Source: Bacillota bacterium
Lineage (GTDB): Bacteria; Bacillota; Clostridia; Lachnospirales; Lachnospiraceae
NCBI GenBank assembly: GCA_023460575.1
Contig: JAEWPQ010000042.1
Span: 1-28,165 of the forward strand
Reading direction: 5' to 3'
DNA: 28,165 bases
Shown: one piece after another, positions 7,341 through 15,104 of the stretch
Position numbering within the stretch: the first letter of the stretch is position 1
Layout: every line of letters starts with the position of its first letter
Notes under the pieces: generated by a model
The model's database searches: none
What the model was told of the DNA's origin: nothing
What the model saw: only the letters and a program-made list of their open reading frames with translations
Position numbers and translations under genes: made by a program

Positions 7341-8324
7341 ATGGAAACGATTGAGAGTTATGCAAAAAAGACATTTCTTGCACTGAAAGACCCCTATCAT
7401 ACCGTTGTTTCTGTGAAGCCAGGCATTATTGACAGGGTATCTTCATTTTTAGAAAAACAGGGTACCGTCTGGTACACAGGAATTAAGAATACAGATGCTA
7501 TACCAGCAGAACTAAAAGAACGGCTGGAGAAGAACGGTTTTCTTATTCACACAACGGATAAAATGGCTTTAGGAGGAAGAGCAGTTGACTTACAGCTTGT
7601 TAATCCCATCACTGGCAACTGGATGACCGGATCCAGCAGCGGCACTGCCTTAAATGTATTCTATGGAATTAATGATGCAGGCATCGGAACGGATGGCGGG
7701 GGCAGTGTGCTGGCTCCAGCCGCCGCTCTCAACCTTTATGGTTTTATTTCCCCCATGATAGAACAGGAGAAAATGAATCAGTATCATAGGATTTCAACAG
7801 ATGGGATTGGATTTCAACCTGCTGTCGGCGCAATTACCAGGGACCTCGATACTATGGAAAAATTATTAAGTCCCATGTTTGGATATGACTTATTAGAGTT
7901 TAAACCCCATGAAAATAATTATAGAATCATTGAGGTGCAGCAATTTGATAACCTGCCGGACATTTATGGGAGCCGGGAGCTCTTGATTAAATATTTGAAG
8001 AATACAGTGAAATCCGGCACTGTCGTTATTTCCGCGGAAGGACCGGTGGACGTAAATGCACCTGGTGACAGCATATGTGGTCATTTTGATAAAGATACTG
8101 CCAGCTGTCAGGCCCGGTCTGGAAAAGGGCTGATGCGTGTTGTTAATATGAGCGGAAAATCGGCACTGACTGTTCCGGCAAAAGGACTCGGCCGCTGTAA
8201 AGTTCTTATCTGTGAGAGCAGACAGGAGGACATTGCTTTTATGTTAAGGAAAGCAAGATTATTTCAGACTGAGCCTTCCGCTTTAATTCAACGATATTTC
8301 ATGAATTTTGATATGTATTTTTAG
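7341..8324 (+). CDS. short amidase-signature-family enzyme in the yhf cluster
   Basis: This 327-residue protein shows the amidase-signature pattern: GSSSGTAL (97-104) corresponds to GGSSGGSA and gives the likely cis-Ser98; GIGTDGGGSVLAPAA (114-128) corresponds to GTDTGGSIRxPA and gives the likely nucleophile Ser122; Lys74 in TTDKMALGG is the candidate general base; GAITRDLDTMEKLL (163-176) matches the GPMxRxxxDxxLLL block. It is shorter than typical members (450-500), lacking much of the C-terminal half. ATG 7341 follows AGGGG at 7329-7333. It lies tightly between yhfT and php. I do not recall an equivalent in the E. coli yhf operon. Amide hydrolysis is inferred; the substrate is unknown. Confidence 0.75.
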   Translation: METIESYAKKTFLALKDPYHTVVSVKPGIIDRVSSFLEKQGTVWYTGIKNTDAIPAELKERLEKNGFLIHTTDKMALGGRAVDLQLVNPITGNWMTGSSSGTALNVFYGINDAGIGTDGGGSVLAPAAALNLYGFISPMIEQEKMNQYHRISTDGIGFQPAVGAITRDLDTMEKLLSPMFGYDLLEFKPHENNYRIIEVQQFDNLPDIYGSRELLIKYLKNTVKSGTVVISAEGPVDVNAPGDSICGHFDKDTASCQARSGKGLMRVVNMSGKSALTVPAKGLGRCKVLICESRQEDIAFMLRKARLFQTEPSALIQRYFMNFDMYF

Positions 8325-8345
8325 TTGTAAAATCAGGAGGATAAT

Positions 8346-9215
8346 ATGAAAAAAGGATATACCATGATGCATGAACACATCACTATAGATTTATCCGGGA
8401 TCAAGAACGATGGAGACTGCCGTCTGGATTGTTTTGAAGAGACAGAACAAGAACTCTGCCGCCTGTATGAGCTTGGGGTGAGGCGAATTCTGGATGTGAC
8501 AAATATCGGCATGGGACGAGATGCTCAGTACTGTCTTCGCATGGGAAAGAAGACCGGAATTCAGATTCTTTCAGCAACTGGATTTTATAAGGAACCGTTT
8601 CTTCCTGAGTTTGTATATAACATGTCTGTAAGAAAACTGGCGGAACTTGCTATAAAAGAAATCCTGGAAGGGATTGAAAATACAGGAATTAAGGCAAGTG
8701 TTATTGGAGAATTCGGCACCAGTAAGGATACCTTTACGGAAATGGAAAAAAAGGTTTTCGATTCCATGGCTCTTGCAGCCGTGCAAACCGGTGCGGTTGT
8801 TACTACCCATACAACCCTTGGAACCATGGCTTTGGAGCAGGCAAAATATTTAAAATCCGAAGGAGTAAAGCCGGAGAAAATCATTATCGGACATTTAGAT
8901 CTTTCCCAAAATGAGGATTATATTCTTTCGGTATTAAAAGAAGGGGTAAATATCGGGTTTGATACGGTAGGAAAAAATAATTACTGTCCGGATTCGTTTC
9001 GTGCCGGAACGCTGAAACGAATTGCTGAAGAAGGATATCTTGAACAGGTAGTGTTGTCCATGGATATTACCAGAAAGTCACATCTAAGGAAGTGGGGAGG
9101 ACCTGGTTATGCTTATCTGTTTGAAACATTTCTCCCCATGCTTCTGGAATATGGGTTGTCTGAGGAGCAGATTGAGCTGTTAATGACAGATAATCCAAAC
9201 AGGATACTTGAATAG
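8346..9215 (+). CDS. php: phosphotriesterase homology protein (amidohydrolase superfamily)
   Basis: This 289-residue TIM-barrel metal hydrolase shows HEH at residues 9-11 (the HxH motif after strand 1), Glu122 in VIGEFG where phosphotriesterases carry a carbamylated Lys, His155 in TTHTTLG, His183 in IIGHLD and Asp240 in SMDITRKS. This is a complete binuclear metal site of the PHP subtype, which uses Glu as bridging ligand. E. coli PHP lacks phosphotriesterase activity and its substrate is not established; relatives hydrolyse lactones or amides. AGGAGG at 8335-8340 supports ATG 8346. It follows the amidase-like gene by 21 bases. Confidence 0.9.
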   Translation: MKKGYTMMHEHITIDLSGIKNDGDCRLDCFEETEQELCRLYELGVRRILDVTNIGMGRDAQYCLRMGKKTGIQILSATGFYKEPFLPEFVYNMSVRKLAELAIKEILEGIENTGIKASVIGEFGTSKDTFTEMEKKVFDSMALAAVQTGAVVTTHTTLGTMALEQAKYLKSEGVKPEKIIIGHLDLSQNEDYILSVLKEGVNIGFDTVGKNNYCPDSFRAGTLKRIAEEGYLEQVVLSMDITRKSHLRKWGGPGYAYLFETFLPMLLEYGLSEEQIELLMTDNPNRILE

Positions 9216-9224
9216 GAGGCAAAA

Positions 9225-10319
9225 ATGAATACCAGTCCACTTAACAGCTTATCAGTGCAGGAAGCAGCCAGTCTGCAATTTAAAATTATAGATTACATTA
9301 CGAAGAGATTTGAAGGTCATGAGATATTAACCCGGGGAGATTTAGGGGTAATTCCTGGTTTCAATAAACCTGTCATCACACAGAAAGCAGAACAGGTAAT
9401 TGCAGATATTTTTGATGCTGAAGCCTGCATTCTGGTGAGAGGGGCAGGAACCGGCGCTATCCGTCTCGGACTTCACAGTATGCTAAAACCAGGTGAAAAA
9501 ATACTGGTCCATAAAGCGCCTGTCTACAATACTACCGCAGTTTCCATGGAAATGATGAACATTTCCGGGGTAGAGGCAGACTATAATGACTTAAGTGGGG
9601 TAAAACGGGTGCTGACCGACAACACGGACATAAAAGGCGCACTTATTCAGTATACCAGGCAGAAACCGGAGGATGCTTATGATATGGTTCAGGTGGTGAA
9701 AACACTTAAGGAAAACAGCAGACTACCTGTACTCACTGATGACAATTATGCTGTAATGAAAGTCAGCCGTATAGGAATTCAGTGCGGGGCTGATCTTTCG
9801 TGCTTTTCAGCTTTTAAACTTCTGGGACCGGAAGGTGTGGGCGTAATTGTTGGAAAAGCAGTCTATATTCAAAAGCTGGTGAGGGAAAATTATTCCGGAG
9901 GTATGCAGGTGCAGGGACATGAGGCACTTGATGTACTTCGTGGCTTTGCATATGCGCCGGTGGCACTTGCCATACAGGCGGAGGTAAACGATGAATGCGT
10001 AAAACGGCTGAATTCGGGAGAGATACCTTGCGTGAAACAGGCATTTCTTGCAAATGCACAGTCAAAGGTTCTCCTGGTGGAATTTAAAGAAGACATCGCT
10101 GAGAAGGTTCTTAAGGAAGCAGAAAAATTAGGAGCAGCGCCTAATCCAGTGGGAGCTGAGTCAAAATATGAGATCGTACCGATGTTTTACCGGATATCAG
10201 GAACATTTCAAAGTGCAGATCCGGCACTTAAGAAACGCATGATTCGTATTAATCCCATGCGTTCAGGAGCTGATACCATTTTACGTATATTAAAAGAAGC
10301 TGCAGAAAGAGTGATATAG
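9225..10319 (+). CDS. yhfS: YhfS-like PLP-dependent enzyme (aminotransferase fold type I)
   Basis: This 364-residue protein has a fold-type-I PLP layout. VRGAGTGAIRLGLHSML (71-87) fits the phosphate-binding turn, Asp172/Asp173 in LTDDNYAVMK the pyridine-nitrogen Asp, and Lys198 in FSAFKLLGPEGVGVIVG the Schiff-base Lys. E. coli YhfS is 361 residues. The family is related to cystathionine/SelA-like enzymes; its reaction is unknown. AGGAGG at 9214-9219 overlaps the php stop and gives ATG 9225. The next gene, yhfX, starts immediately after the stop codon, so the two PLP proteins may act in sequence on one amino compound. Confidence 0.85.
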   Translation: MNTSPLNSLSVQEAASLQFKIIDYITKRFEGHEILTRGDLGVIPGFNKPVITQKAEQVIADIFDAEACILVRGAGTGAIRLGLHSMLKPGEKILVHKAPVYNTTAVSMEMMNISGVEADYNDLSGVKRVLTDNTDIKGALIQYTRQKPEDAYDMVQVVKTLKENSRLPVLTDDNYAVMKVSRIGIQCGADLSCFSAFKLLGPEGVGVIVGKAVYIQKLVRENYSGGMQVQGHEALDVLRGFAYAPVALAIQAEVNDECVKRLNSGEIPCVKQAFLANAQSKVLLVEFKEDIAEKVLKEAEKLGAAPNPVGAESKYEIVPMFYRISGTFQSADPALKKRMIRINPMRSGADTILRILKEAAERVI

Positions 10320-11477
10320 ATGTTTTTAGCACAGACAGTGAAACGGAACAGGGAATTAATTGAGACTTCCTTTCAAATGCATCAAAGCGGACTCATAGAG
10401 CCGGATTCCTATGTGATAGATGTGGATACATTTCTGGAAAATGCATCTCTGATGCTTAAGGAAGCCAAAAGAATGGGGATCCGGCTGTTTTTTATGCTTA
10501 AGCAGATCGGCAGGAATCCGTATCTTGCAGGCAAACTGGTAGAACTGGGATTTGAAGGAGCAGTTGCAGTTGATTATAGGGAAGCCAGAATCATGATGAA
10601 GCATAGGATTCCCATAGCTAATATTGGTCATCTGGTACAAATACCCGACTCCCAGATTGAAGAGTTTGTGGCTTACCACCCTAAGATGATCACTGTGTAT
10701 TCGGAAGAAAAAATCAGCCGGATACATCAGGCAGCTAAGAAAATGGGATTCATTCAGGATGTGATTTTACGCGTTTACAATGATTCTGATATGATATACT
10801 CCGGTCAGACGGCAGGATTTCATCTGGGAATATTAGGAGCGCTGACAGCACGGATAAAAATTATGTACCCCTGCGTTAATATTGCAGGTGTAACTTCTTT
10901 TCCCTGTTTTCTATTTGATGAAGCTGCCGATGATCTGATGGCCACCGAGAACATGAACACAGTAAAACAAGCCGTGAAAATCCTTGGCAGGAACGGAATT
11001 AACTGCAGTATTATTGACACCCCATCAGGGACCTGTATCCATGCTTTGAACAAAATAAAGGAGCAGGGCGGGAACTGCGGAGAACCAGGTCATGGGCTTT
11101 CGGGAACAACGCCAATGCATGCAGTAAAGATGATGCCGGAGATTCCGTGTGTAACATACGTAAGTGAAGTATCCCACAATTTCAAGGGCCAGGCTTATTG
11201 TTATGGAGGAGGTTATTATAGGCGCTCTCATCTGATGAAAGCACTGGTTGGCATATCATTAGAAAAATCGGATGAATTAGGTGTAATACCTCCATCTGAT
11301 GAGAGTATTGATTATTATATTGGCTTGGAAAAGGAGTGCGCAGTGGGCGATACTGTTGTGATGGCTTTCCGCTTCCAGATATTTGTTACCAGATCTGATG
11401 TTGTGCTGGTAGAAGGATTAAAGGAGAAAAAGCCGTATATTGCTGGGATTTATAATAGCATGGGGGCAGAAAAATGA
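10320..11477 (+). CDS. yhfX: YhfX-like PLP enzyme (alanine racemase/decarboxylase fold type III)
   Basis: This 385-residue protein matches E. coli YhfX (387). The N-terminal barrel starts at SYVIDVDTFLENA, and the PLP Lys is expected at Lys61 in FFMLKQIGRNP. A C-terminal beta domain (about 270 onwards) contains GQAYCYGGGYYRRSHL. YhfX has been classed as an amino-acid racemase-like protein; the actual reaction is not known. The ATG directly abuts the yhfS TAG without a strong ribosome site, suggesting translational coupling. Its stop overlaps the yhfW start (ATGA at 11474-11477). Confidence 0.87.
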   Translation: MFLAQTVKRNRELIETSFQMHQSGLIEPDSYVIDVDTFLENASLMLKEAKRMGIRLFFMLKQIGRNPYLAGKLVELGFEGAVAVDYREARIMMKHRIPIANIGHLVQIPDSQIEEFVAYHPKMITVYSEEKISRIHQAAKKMGFIQDVILRVYNDSDMIYSGQTAGFHLGILGALTARIKIMYPCVNIAGVTSFPCFLFDEAADDLMATENMNTVKQAVKILGRNGINCSIIDTPSGTCIHALNKIKEQGGNCGEPGHGLSGTTPMHAVKMMPEIPCVTYVSEVSHNFKGQAYCYGGGYYRRSHLMKALVGISLEKSDELGVIPPSDESIDYYIGLEKECAVGDTVVMAFRFQIFVTRSDVVLVEGLKEKKPYIAGIYNSMGAEK

Positions 11478-12694
11478 AAAAAAGGTTTATTATCATTGTT
11501 TTAGATGGATTTGGCATTGGAGCCATGGCGGATGCAGTCAAGGTCCGCCCGGGGGATGAGAGGGCCAATACTTTAAAAAGCATCTTAAAGGATTACCCGG
11601 ATTTAAAGCTACCGACTCTTGAACGGCTAGGACTGATGAATGCTTATGGGGAGGAAAGTGCTTCCATGAAATTCTCTTCAGAAGCAAATTTCGGAAGCTG
11701 CCAGCTCATGCATTTCGGAGCGGACACGTTTATGGGGCATCAGGAAATTATGGGGACACTTCCAAAAGAACCAATGATTCATCCATTCCAGGAGAAAGTG
11801 GATGAAATAAAGTATCATCTGGAGACAAACGGGCATGATGTTCAGATTATTGAGAAGCAGGGACTGCGTTACCTTCTCGTCGATCATTACGTAACGGTTG
11901 CAGACAATCTGGAAGCGGATCCTGGCATGTGCTACAATGTAACTGCTCCTTTGGATTTTATTTCTTTTGAGAGAGAGTATGCGATCGCCCAAAAGGTGAG
12001 GGAGATTGCCTTAGTCGGCCGTGTCATTGTATTTGGAGGGAGCGGAAACACAATGGAGGATCTATGGAATGCAGAAGAAGTGAAGCAGGATCGCTTTATC
12101 GGAATCTCCTCTGTTAAATCAAAATCCTACGAACATGGATATCAATGCAGACATTTGGGATATGGAGTGGATCAGAATGTACAAGTGCCTACAATCTTGA
12201 CAAAAGCGGGATATTCCTGCACACTCATTGGTAAGGTGGCAGACATTGTTGCAAACGACACGGGATTAAGTATTTCCTGCGTACCCACAAAAGAAGTTAT
12301 GGATTTAACAATTCGTGAGACGAAATTAATAAATTATGGATTTATCTGCACCAATGTACAGGAAACAGATCTGGCCGGACATTCTCAGTCTTCCAGAATT
12401 TATAAAGAAATTTTGGAAATCGCTGACACGGGAATTGCCGAATTACTTCCCGAGCTGACTTCGGAAGATATTCTGGCAGTGATGGCTGACCACGGAAATG
12501 ACCCTGATATCGGTCACAGCAGTCATACAAGAGAATGTGTTCCTCTTCTGGTTTATAAAAAGGGTATAACAGGCAGAAATATTGGGCAAAGAAAAAGCCT
12601 TTCAGACGCAGGTGCTTCTGTCTGTGATTATTTTAATACAATGAAACCGCAGAATGGAGAATCCTTTCTGAGTGATCTTTTAAATAGAAAATAA
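11474..12694 (+). CDS. yhfW: YhfW-like phosphopentomutase homologue (alkaline phosphatase superfamily)
   Basis: This 406-residue protein matches YhfW (about 408) and resembles DeoB phosphopentomutase. Metal-site motifs are VLDGFGIGAMAD at the N-terminus and MADHGNDPDIGHSSHTRE near residue 340. Asp84-Thr85 followed by FMGHQEIMG aligns with the DeoB segment whose Thr85 carries the phosphoryl group. A cap-like insertion lies between about 100 and 220. DeoB moves phosphate between C1 and C5 of ribose; the YhfW substrate is unknown. It overlaps yhfX by 4 bases and is the last gene of the cluster; a hairpin follows at 12712. Confidence 0.86.
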   Translation: MKKRFIIIVLDGFGIGAMADAVKVRPGDERANTLKSILKDYPDLKLPTLERLGLMNAYGEESASMKFSSEANFGSCQLMHFGADTFMGHQEIMGTLPKEPMIHPFQEKVDEIKYHLETNGHDVQIIEKQGLRYLLVDHYVTVADNLEADPGMCYNVTAPLDFISFEREYAIAQKVREIALVGRVIVFGGSGNTMEDLWNAEEVKQDRFIGISSVKSKSYEHGYQCRHLGYGVDQNVQVPTILTKAGYSCTLIGKVADIVANDTGLSISCVPTKEVMDLTIRETKLINYGFICTNVQETDLAGHSQSSRIYKEILEIADTGIAELLPELTSEDILAVMADHGNDPDIGHSSHTRECVPLLVYKKGITGRNIGQRKSLSDAGASVCDYFNTMKPQNGESFLSDLLNRK

Positions 12695-12711
12695 GAGAAA
12701 AGTAAGAGAGA

Positions 12712-12748
12712 AGGCTGGAATTTTCCCAGATAGTGAAAATCCCAGCCT
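12712..12748 (+). terminator. probable terminator hairpin after yhfW
   Basis: AGGCTGGAATTTTC (12712-12725) pairs with GAAAATCCCAGCCT (12735-12748) over 14 bp with one G-T pair and a 9-base loop. The downstream + strand is only weakly T-rich, so termination efficiency is uncertain. It could also serve the converging glmS transcript. Confidence 0.6.
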
Positions 12749-12764
12749 AACCGTTCCTTTATAA

Positions 12765-12807
12765 ATAGACAGGCGTATCGTCCATTTAGAACAATACGCC
12801 TGTCTAT
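12765..12807 (-). terminator. probable terminator hairpin after glmS
   Basis: ATAGACAGGCGTAT (12765-12778) and ATACGCCTGTCTAT (12794-12807) form a perfect 14-bp stem with a 15-base loop, 8 bases beyond the glmS stop. On the - strand it is followed by TTTATAAAGG, a short T tract. The stem is strong but the U tract is poor. Confidence 0.6.
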
Positions 12808-12815
12808 GATTCCGA

Positions 12816-14633
12816 CTATTCTACAGTCACAGATTTGGCCAGATTCCTCGGCTGATCCACATCTAAATTCTTTCCCACCGATGCATAATAAGCGATTAGC
12901 TGTAAAACCACAGCAATCGGAAATACTGTGAAACGGTCTCCGATATCAGGAATATTAATCTGGATATCCGCAATGCCGGGCTCAACATTTATACTTTCCT
13001 TTGTAAGAAGAATTACAAATGCACCCCTTGCCTTTACTTCCCTGATATTGGAAATAGTCTTTGAAAAAACATTTTCCTGAGTGGCTATGGCAATCACCGG
13101 TATATCCTGTGTGATAAGGGCGATTGTTCCATGCTTTAATTCTCCGGCTGCGTAGGCTTCCGCATGAATATAAGAAATTTCTTTCAGCTTTAATGCACCC
13201 TCAAGAGAAAAGGCGTAATCAAGTCCCCGGCCAATGAAAAATGCATCCGGTTTATTGATCAAATGTGTAACCAGCGATTTCACCGTATCCTTTTTTTCTA
13301 TCATGGCTTCCATGGCAGGAATAGAATCAAGGAGCTTTTTCACGAAATCTTCCGCTTCCTCTACGCTGTATTTCCCTCTTACAAGGGCCATACGGCAGCA
13401 AACCATATAGAGAGCAGCCAGCTGGACAGAGTAAGCTTTGGTACTGGCTACTGCGATCTCAGGTCCTGCATGGGTATAGAGTACATAATCGCTTTCTCTG
13501 GCTATGGTAGAGCCCTTTACATTGACAACGGAAAGTGTCTTAGCGCCATAGCTTTTTGCCAGACGAAGTGCAGCCAGGGTATCGATGGTCTCACCGGACT
13601 GGGAGATTATAATAACCAGGGTCTTGTCATTTACCAGGGGATCTTCATACCGGAATTCTGATGCGATGGAAACAGTGACCGGAATACGAAGAAGAGGTTC
13701 CATTAAGGCTCTTGCCGCCATTCCTGCATGCATAGCGGTGCCGCAGGCAACAATCTGAACCTGGTCACAGTCCTCAAATACGAAGTCGGGTATCTGATCA
13801 TCGGTAAAATCAGGCAGGCCTTTTGCAAGTCGGGGTAAAATGGTGTTTTTTAAAGCGTCCGGCTGTTCATGAATCTCTTTCAGCATAAAATGCGGAAATC
13901 CGTTCTTCATGGCAGCATCCATATTCCAGTTCACTTCCAGAATTTCCGGTTCATACTCCTTCAAATCCAAGCCATATAAATGGACCTTATAGGAGGTTAG
14001 TCTTAAGATGTGGTCTTCCGGAACTACAAAATATTGTCTGGTATAAGGAATCAGTGCTGTTAAATCCGATGCTACAAACGAACCTGAGTGGGTATATGCA
14101 GCTACAAGAGGACTTACATTCCGGATCGCATAGATTTCACCCGGGTGATCTTCAAACATCATACAGAAGCTGTAAGATCCCTTTAAATGTGTGACCAGCT
14201 CTGCAATGGCTTTTGCAGGATCTCCGTCATATAGACTTTCAAGGACCCAGGCAGCCACTTCACTGTCTGTTTCAGAAAGCAGCTTTCCTTCCAGATGAAA
14301 ATCAGTGGTAAGCTGATGGTAGTTTTCAATAATGCCATTGTGAACCAGAATGACACGTCCTGCTCTGTGGGGGTGAGTATTTTCCGTAGTGACACCGCCG
14401 TGAGTTGCCCATCTGGTGTGTCCCAGTCCGCAGTGGGATACCTGGTTTATTTCCTCACAGCCCTTTTTTAAATTAGAAACTTTCCCAGTATGACGGACTA
14501 AGTGGATTCTGGAATTCTCCATGCACAGAGCAATTCCTGCACTGTCGTATCCGCGGTATTCCAGCTGGGAGAGTCCTTCCAGCAGTATTTTCTTTGAGTC
14601 TAAAGGTCCGGTATATCCAATGATTCCACACAT
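12816..14633 (-). CDS. glmS: glutamine-fructose-6-phosphate aminotransferase (isomerising)
   Basis: GlmS makes glucosamine-6-phosphate from fructose-6-phosphate and glutamine, the entry step to UDP-GlcNAc and peptidoglycan. The 605-residue protein begins MCGIIGYTG, where Cys2 is the glutaminase nucleophile. The class II amidotransferase domain covers about 1-220 with GHTRWATHG, then two SIS sugar-isomerase domains (about 285-420 and 455-600), with SQSGETIDT and FIGRGLDYAFSLEGALKLKE. It ends in NLAKSVTVE, the usual Lys-containing tail. AAGGAGA at 14642-14648 is the ribosome site. Expression is controlled by the glmS ribozyme upstream and the promoter at 14980-15008. Confidence 0.97.
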   Translation of the reverse strand: MCGIIGYTGPLDSKKILLEGLSQLEYRGYDSAGIALCMENSRIHLVRHTGKVSNLKKGCEEINQVSHCGLGHTRWATHGGVTTENTHPHRAGRVILVHNGIIENYHQLTTDFHLEGKLLSETDSEVAAWVLESLYDGDPAKAIAELVTHLKGSYSFCMMFEDHPGEIYAIRNVSPLVAAYTHSGSFVASDLTALIPYTRQYFVVPEDHILRLTSYKVHLYGLDLKEYEPEILEVNWNMDAAMKNGFPHFMLKEIHEQPDALKNTILPRLAKGLPDFTDDQIPDFVFEDCDQVQIVACGTAMHAGMAARALMEPLLRIPVTVSIASEFRYEDPLVNDKTLVIIISQSGETIDTLAALRLAKSYGAKTLSVVNVKGSTIARESDYVLYTHAGPEIAVASTKAYSVQLAALYMVCCRMALVRGKYSVEEAEDFVKKLLDSIPAMEAMIEKKDTVKSLVTHLINKPDAFFIGRGLDYAFSLEGALKLKEISYIHAEAYAAGELKHGTIALITQDIPVIAIATQENVFSKTISNIREVKARGAFVILLTKESINVEPGIADIQINIPDIGDRFTVFPIAVVLQLIAYYASVGKNLDVDQPRNLAKSVTVE

Positions 14634-14703
14634 AATAAAATCTCCTTAATTTTGGTTTTATAATTTTCTGTTCTGATTTTGTAAAATATGCACACAAAAA
14701 CAA

Positions 14704-14734
14704 GCTGTCTTCTATCGTTTGTAAAACGGACAGC
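14704..14734 (-). terminator. possible attenuator hairpin between the glmS ribozyme and the glmS ribosome site
   Basis: On the - strand, GCTGTC (14734-14729) pairs with GACAGC (14709-14704), with an inner CGTTT/AACG stem, and is followed by TTGTTTTTG. This resembles a weak intrinsic terminator about 70 bases before the start codon. Function is unproven; it may just be leader RNA structure. Confidence 0.35.
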
Positions 14735-14754
14735 ATATTGTCTACCTGGTTTTC

Positions 14755-14938
14755 TCTTGCATGTACCGGTTCCAGTGTGGTTGTTTTGCAGTTACCTGCA
14801 TATTTCACACTGGATACACGCCCGGCTGGCATGGAAGGGCATCCGCCGAAAATTCGATCACCCTTCACCTCGTTAACCCTGGATACCGTTTTCTTAAGAA
14901 AACGATCACGATCGTATCCTCAGGTGCATGGCGCTTAG
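14755..14938 (-). ncRNA. glmS ribozyme (glucosamine-6-phosphate-responsive self-cleaving riboswitch)
   Basis: The - strand carries the conserved glmS ribozyme elements in order: the cleavage context AGCGCC (cleavage expected between 14935 and 14934), the core GTTAACGAGG, then ATCGAATTTTCGGCGGATGC, which matches the conserved GGCGGGTGCCC region, and a P4-type stem CCAGTGTG paired with CACACTGG. When glucosamine-6-phosphate binds, the RNA cleaves itself and the downstream glmS mRNA is degraded. Position between promoter and glmS on the same strand agrees. The 3' boundary near 14755 is approximate. Confidence 0.93.
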
Positions 14939-14979
14939 CTTTGCTATTTGTATTTATGCCTCCTTCATAAATTTAGTTT

Positions 14980-15008
14980 ATTATAACTTTTCTTTCCTTG
15001 TGCGTCAA
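14980..15008 (-). promoter_or_regulatory. sigma-A promoter of the glmS ribozyme-glmS transcript
   Basis: On the - strand TTGACG (15008-15003) and TATAAT (14985-14980) are 17 bases apart, 11 of 12 consensus matches. The transcription start near 14973 lies about 40 bases before the ribozyme cleavage site. The 14634-15104 gap holds this promoter, the ribozyme, a hairpin and the divergent ugp promoter region. Confidence 0.85.
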
Positions 15009-15016
15009 TACCATGA

Positions 15017-15062
15017 TTTACATCCATTTTACTAAAAGATTCTTTTTCATTTTACATCCATT
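15017..15062 (+). repeat. TTTACA-type direct repeats upstream of ugpC, PhoP-box-like
   Basis: TTTACATCCATT occurs twice, at 15017-15028 and 15051-15062. The first copy is part of TTTACA-N5-TTTACT (15017-15033), an 11-base direct repeat like the TT(A/C/T)ACA-N5 boxes bound by PhoP in Bacillus. The second copy overlaps the promoter spacer. Binding by a Pho regulator is inference, supported by the phosphate-scavenging role of the operon. Confidence 0.4.
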
Positions 15063-15071
15063 CTCTAAAAT
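15044..15071 (+). promoter_or_regulatory. possible promoter of the ugp operon
   Basis: TTTTCA (15044-15049) and TAAAAT (15066-15071, 5 of 6) are 16 bases apart, 33 bases before the ugpC start. The weak -35 fits a promoter that needs an activator, and TTTACA repeats lie just upstream and in the spacer. Confidence 0.4.
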
Positions 15072-15104
15072 AGAGTCAGGATATGAGAAAGGAAGCGGTA
15101 TTAT

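Noticed and set aside
13263..13661. 132-codon + strand open frame opposite glmS
   Set aside because: It is antisense to the conserved SIS domains and shows no independent coding signal.
14473..14868. 131-codon - strand open frame overlapping the 5' end of glmS and the ribozyme
   Set aside because: It is in another frame of glmS and the glmS ribozyme, whose conserved bases fully account for the sequence.
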